The notes beneath the pieces were generated by a model, which saw only the letters and a program-made list of their open reading frames with translations, did not search any database and was not told the origin of the DNA. Made by a program: the position numbers and the translations under genes. Positions 59,073-64,000 of a stretch of 64,000 nucleotides of DNA are shown piece after piece. The stretch comes from Epiperipatus broadwayi. Its lineage: Eukaryota; Onychophora; Udeonychophora; Euonychophora; Peripatidae. The DNA is taken from assembly GCA_028023455.1 (NCBI GenBank), contig JAQFVV010012398.1, positions 8,206,682-8,270,681 of the forward strand, in the 5' to 3' direction. Position 1 is the first letter of the stretch. Each line of letters begins with the position of its first letter.

Positions 59073-60377
59073 AATAAATGGTTGCTATCTAATGCAAATT
59101 TGCATCCACCATCAGGGGATTCTTAATACTCACTGCCTTCAGTCATAACTGATGCCTGATTTGATAGGTTTACAGTCTTCTGGGAATGAGGGTCATAATT
59201 TAGTTTTGACTGTCATAATTGTAAATATTTATTCTTACAAAAGCCCACACACATACACATTCCTTTTACATTAAAAAAATACCAACTGATATTACAGTTA
59301 AAAACTATTAGGCAACTGAGAAAATAAATTAAGATGTTTTTGATTTTAAAGTCACAGGTAAAACCCCACTAAAGAATTTATGGAGTAGTCATTAGAAATT
59401 TGTCTTGCTCAGTTTTAAAAGCCTCAAAAAGAAATCAAAGAGTCTTTTTTTTGGTTATAGCAAACTCCTTTCTATATCCAAATCATACTCTTCCTACAGT
59501 CAAATCATAGATTAATAGCCTTCAAAATTAAAAAGGATGTTATAAAAGTTTTATTTCAGTCATACTGTAAAAAAAATGTTCGATTTTTAAAAATCACCTT
59601 TTATCTGTAAGAATTGTATCAGGTATTAAATATTAAAATTCCTAATTTAAATGTTCAGAATTGTCATGTTAGTGAGGCTTAAGATCCCTTCTTAAAATGT
59701 CAGTTTTAGATAAAAGGAAAACTATTATTGCTTTGTTTAAAAAGAAGAATCATGACATAGTTGAGGCATAAAATTGTTTTGAGGTGTCAGTTTTAGATAA
59801 AATGAAAAATACTCTTGCTTTCTTTAAAAAGAAGAATCGTGACATTGTTCCCAAAAATGATTCTCTTATTAGTCCTTTGATTTAAGAAAAATATATGACC
59901 ATCATAATAAAAAATTGAATTGGACTTCATAAGCAAGATAGAAAATTAAAGACAGTTCACCAGCTAACAAAAGAGTTAAAACATGATTGATGAATTAAAA
60001 TTGCAAAGGAAAGTTGATTATGGTTACTCAAAATACAATATCATAGTATTATTAAATTTATAGATAATATTCTTTTATGAGAGGATATTACATGCAGTTT
60101 CAAATGTTATTATCTTTTAAATAATAAAACAAGAATTAAAATGATGGATTTAATGATATATTGATAGTATTTACTTATTTAGGCATTTACTTATTTAGAT
60201 TGTCTTTTAAATAAATCATGTGTTAAAGATTTGCAGAGATCCCTACTATCGTTTTTTCAGGTGCATAGTTTTAAGGTTGTATCCTTAATATATATTACTT
60301 TATTTAGATATGGAAAATGTCATCCAAATTACTGAATTTAAAACAGCTCTTTGCAATATTAAACTCCAGAAAGACTC
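59073..60377. other. Non-coding stretch; possible LINE 5' sequence and an 87-bp tandem pair
   Basis: The first 150 bp or so may be the LINE's 5' region. 59699-59785 and 59786-59850 repeat the unit 'gtcagttttagataaaa..g' ... 'aaaaagaagaatc.tgacat' with an 87-bp period. Read on the plus strand both units give LDK-K...FKKKN-DIV, so an old coding repeat or transposon is possible, but no family is recognised. Confidence 0.5.
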
Positions 60378-61150
60378 AAGGTAAACCCTGACATATTTTT
60401 AAAACACTGGTGGACATTTTTATGCACATGTTGAAAAATAAAATTATCCATCTGATCTTAATATTATTTCTATTGTTCCACTTATAAAAAATACGATTAA
60501 CTAACTGCGATGAGTATCTTGTGGTATCAGTATCATCCATTACAGCAAAGGTTCTTTCAAATATATTATTGGATAGGCTGCATCAGGTCATAAATTAACA
60601 ATTACCAAAGACATATTAATGATTTCAGAAAATTAGGAACCATTATTGTTATGACTTTTGTTGTTAACTGAAGTATTTTTAGAAAAGTTTGAAATTTGTT
60701 GGTTAATCATAGTTTGAGATATTTACAATGAAATACAATGTTCACTGGCTCCAACTTTACTTTCCTGTTTTATGACAATGATCTTTGGAATTGTTTATAA
60801 GCGACTTCTTAAATCAGGCATCAAAATGCAATATATGTCTTATATTGTAATTTTTAATTTTAATTAATTAATATCACCATGAATTTCATCTTCTTTTGTA
60901 AATTAACAATATTATTATGATTGTGCTATCCATATCAATTCAATCATAATCTACATAATGTTTTTAATGATAAAAATTTAACCTTAAAAACTTTAACTTA
61001 GTAATTAAGCCTATTCCTTATTCTGCCAATGATGAAAAAAAATATTCAGAAACTTTTACCTTTGATAATTATTAACTTTAGAATGTGAGTCCATTTAATG
61101 ATCTTTTAGTTCTATATAACTTGACAATGACTTGGATACAGTTTCCAATT
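60378..61150 (+). pseudogene. Second LINE relic (jockey/CR1-like reverse transcriptase)
   Basis: Plus-strand pieces in order: NPDIFLKHWW (from IPAEIFKHGG), then VSSITAKVLSNILLDRLHQ at about 60528-60584 (from the LLS-AGK-LARILLNRL block). Next come a QKIRNH/GTIIVMTFVV region (from CGFRKNRGT-DM-F), ISSSFVN, QYYYDCAIH at 60907-60933 (from QYADDCAI), and TLKTFNLVIKP-like sequence. Many stops and frameshifts. The YADD catalytic box is destroyed. It belongs to a different LINE clade from the neighbouring RTE-type element, which runs in the opposite direction. Confidence 0.72.
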
Positions 61151-64000
61151 TGTTGATACTATGTTTATACAGTTAAAAGTTAGAATATTTCCTCAGAATG
61201 ATATATTCTACTGCAATTAAATTAATTGCATATACAATGAATTGTCATTTGGCCAAATTTATTGTATAGAAGAGACCAAAAACTTTTTTTGAGATAACAT
61301 AAAGGCTAAAGAAAATTTTTATTTAAAAATGCTTGTAAGATTTTTGAAAATAGTGGGTAAAATCGTAAATCTGATTGGTATATTCTTCAGTTATGTGTTA
61401 CTATTGTAAAATTAGATCTTCATTGCTTGGGTATTTGAAGTAAATGAACAATAGCAAATATTTTAAAAAAATATATATATTAGGTAAACTTGATTGCGGT
61501 TTCAGTAATAAAGCATAAAAATTATCTCAAAAGAGATTCTAAAAAAGTCAATATTTATTTCCTTCTTTATAAAGACGTAACTGAGAATAGAATGCATTAA
61601 AGAGCTATAATTAGACAAGTTGTTGAAACATTTTAAAAATTAAGTCTATTGCAGTAAAAGATATTAAATAAATGGACTAACGAATCAGCCTGCGATATGT
61701 ATAGACGTATTATTATGGTTCACCGAATAGTTTATATAATGGATCGCAAAACTCATCTATAATATATTACTTTTATTTGACTTGCGTGCTTTATTGCAGT
61801 AAATGAGACAGATTCTGGAACTTAAAGTACATCAATCCCAGATGCAAGGAACTTCTCAATTTCGAATACTAAACCATTCAATGATTTTATCATTGTGTTT
61901 GTCATGGTTGTTTTTATTTTCTTAAAGACTTGGAATATTCATAGTCGTTTTGGAGTGTGTGCTGCTAATGAAAATTATAATTTATCAGAATAGCGGGTAT
62001 TTGCAATTTGTTTTAAATCCGCAAAACTGTGCAATCGCGATATTTATTTATTTATATTACGTATAAAAGTGTCAATGAAACTTATATTTGTTGTAGAAAT
62101 ATTTAAAAGTTTTTCTTAAACAATGCGTGGCAATGAAATATTTTGAAGTTTGATTGGTAATTATTTTGTTTAAAACATTTATATATATATAAAATCAATT
62201 TTTAACGGTGATTGAAAAAAACAAATAAAACGACAATGAATGAAAAGTTCACTGCCTTTTTAACATGAAAAAAATATAAAACAATTCCGACAGTTTTTAT
62301 ACACACGTTTTTGAGTAATTACGTAAATTCATATTAAACAATTAGTTTACTAAAAGCATTTAATTAATTAAACTCTGAATGATTCAGTGAACTTTATGAG
62401 TTTATTATTATTTAACATGTTAATAAAGTCAAGACTGATTATATCCTTGCGTAATATTAATTAAAATATTTGTTTACAAGAGAGATTCTTTTTATATAAG
62501 TAATATTATCATACTCTATTTTAATATATATCTGTGCAAAAAGATTTTTTTAAAAAAAATTATCACAAAACTTGTAGTCAGATGCCAAATATTGGTTTGT
62601 ATAGCCATCGCTAAAATTTATTTTATTTTTTTCTTATTCTCTATTTTTTGTTTTTCATAAATATGGCAATAATCATGTATGATGGCAGCAAATATGGTTA
62701 TCAACAAAAAAAAAAAAATCAGAAAGCTCATTATATCTATCATTTAGTAAAAATTTGGAAAATGCAAATAAAAAAAGGTGATTGACAAATAGTGTTTATT
62801 AATATATTTAAGAATTAAAAAAATATCTATATTTAAAACACTTTCTTTTCAAATCTATTTATTTTATGAACCGTTTTTATTTCAGTTTCCTCCAACATTT
62901 CAAGCATATTATATAGTCATTATTAAGGATTGATTGATTATTCTTCTTACTTACAAAACCAAGATTTGAAAAAAAAAGTGTGTTAAATATATTTTATAAT
63001 TTCTTAAAAAGTGTTATTAGTTTAAAAAAAATAAGTATGTAAATTTACTTTAAAGAAAAGATTGTGTGATATACACTTTTTAAAATACTTTAATGATAAA
63101 AACATTTAATTGTATATCTTGTAAGAGGGTCCGACTACGTGTTCAATCAATTCAAAACATATACTTACATAATAAGCATACACAGGTCACCCATCATTGT
63201 GGTATACTTGAATATTATGTATATTATTGCTTAACTTCTTAAAAACTTAAATCATTCACCTTTTTATTTTTATTTTTGCTTAATATTTCAAATTTATTAC
63301 TCCACCCCCACCCCCGATAATTCCATTTTATGATACTGTTTGACATTATAATCTAAATAGAGTCTGTCTTAGAGAATAATAGATGAGAAGTTATATTAAA
63401 AAACATAATTGTAAATAAAATTAAAATGTACATGTATGTACTATTCATTGAAAGAATAAACATTTCGCGTAAGAAACTAAATAAACATAAGCCTTATTTT
63501 TTTAAAATAAAAAAAATTATGGAAAATAATATGTCTGGAAACACAAATATAATGTATTTATAAAAATGATTGAAAATAAATGTGATTATGCAATCATTTA
63601 GTGGCAAATTTTATTAGTCATGATGGCGTATGGTTGTTATAAAGACAAAGCAAAAAACATGAAAATAATATATTTTTGGAAATATGAAAGTAACCTATTC
63701 AGCAAACACATAATGTAGTTAAAGAAATATTTTGCATAAGTTTCACCCGAGCAAATTTTTAGAAGATATTAAATCAGCATTTGTCATTGTTGCTATCATC
63801 ACATTTATTTTTTAATATTTGTTTTTTAATCATTAAAGATATTATTTTCAGATTCGTTTTCTAAATAACTTACATTATTTTCATTTTTTTTTTTTTTTGC
63901 TTTGTCTTCATCTAAGCCTTTTAAATGCTTGCTATTTTTTTTGTTCACCGAATGTTTGCAATAATTACATTTATCAAAAATATTTGTATCATTCATTGTT
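61151..64000. other. A+T-rich non-coding stretch
   Basis: The first few hundred bases may still be decayed LINE (a faint LKVRIF, as in the region after the reverse transcriptase). Beyond 61500 nothing is recognised except A/T runs and a C-rich 'cccccacccccg' at 63305-63316. Confidence 0.55.

Overview
This is an A+T-rich (about three quarters A+T by eye), intron-like eukaryotic window that is poor in genes and dominated by repeats. A cephalopod mollusc, probably octopus-like, is the best guess. That is an inference from the style of the repeats: degraded RTE-type LINEs, tRNA-derived SINE-like units with GGTTTGAACTC or GGGTTCGAATTC boxes, a 'taacatgggctgg' repeat tail, and many foldback elements. 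It also fits the single convincing coding piece, a Gly/Tyr-rich secreted-matrix-type exon. No bacterial operons, rRNA, tRNA genes or CRISPR arrays are seen.

Layout. 0-6.4 kb: three foldback (inverted-repeat) elements, a degenerate 'ccaaatgtaatgga' motif array, and the only good host coding feature, a terminal exon at 5363-5686 that follows a canonical splice acceptor and lies between two palindromes. 6.4-19 kb: mostly plain A+T-rich sequence with a few foldbacks and one unexplained 121-codon ORF. 19.8-24.9 kb: a Tigger/pogo-like DNA transposon relic (copy 1) and the 3' end of an RTE-type LINE. 27.8-28.6 kb: a foldback and a 228-bp tandem repeat. 29.4-39.1 kb: two direct 1.6-kb repeats (A and B; possibly LTRs). 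B is split first by a hairpin element and then by a 4.55-kb palindrome made of a full LTR with primer-binding site facing an inverted, truncated second copy of the same LTR. 39.2-46.6 kb: Tigger-like copy 2, tandem repeats, a SINE-like unit, and a tandem dimer of a 339-bp repeat. 46.9-49.1 kb: fragments of dispersed foldbacks and a 0.9-kb compound palindrome. 50.5-59.1 kb: two SINE-like copies and an RTE-type LINE on the minus strand, broken into three coding blocks by a 339-bp-family repeat and by a 3.8-kb insertion that carries Tigger-like copy 3. 60.4-61.2 kb: a second, different LINE relic on the plus strand. 61.2-64 kb: nothing recognisable.

The window is best read as intergenic or intronic sequence around the 3' end of one Gly/Tyr-rich protein gene, overwritten by layers of transposons. 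The nesting gives a relative chronology: repeat B, then hairpin element, then inverted LTR pair; and minus-strand LINE, then 339-bp repeat and 3.8-kb insertion. Most alternative-frame ORFs are chance or transposon shadows. No complete gene can be shown from this window alone.
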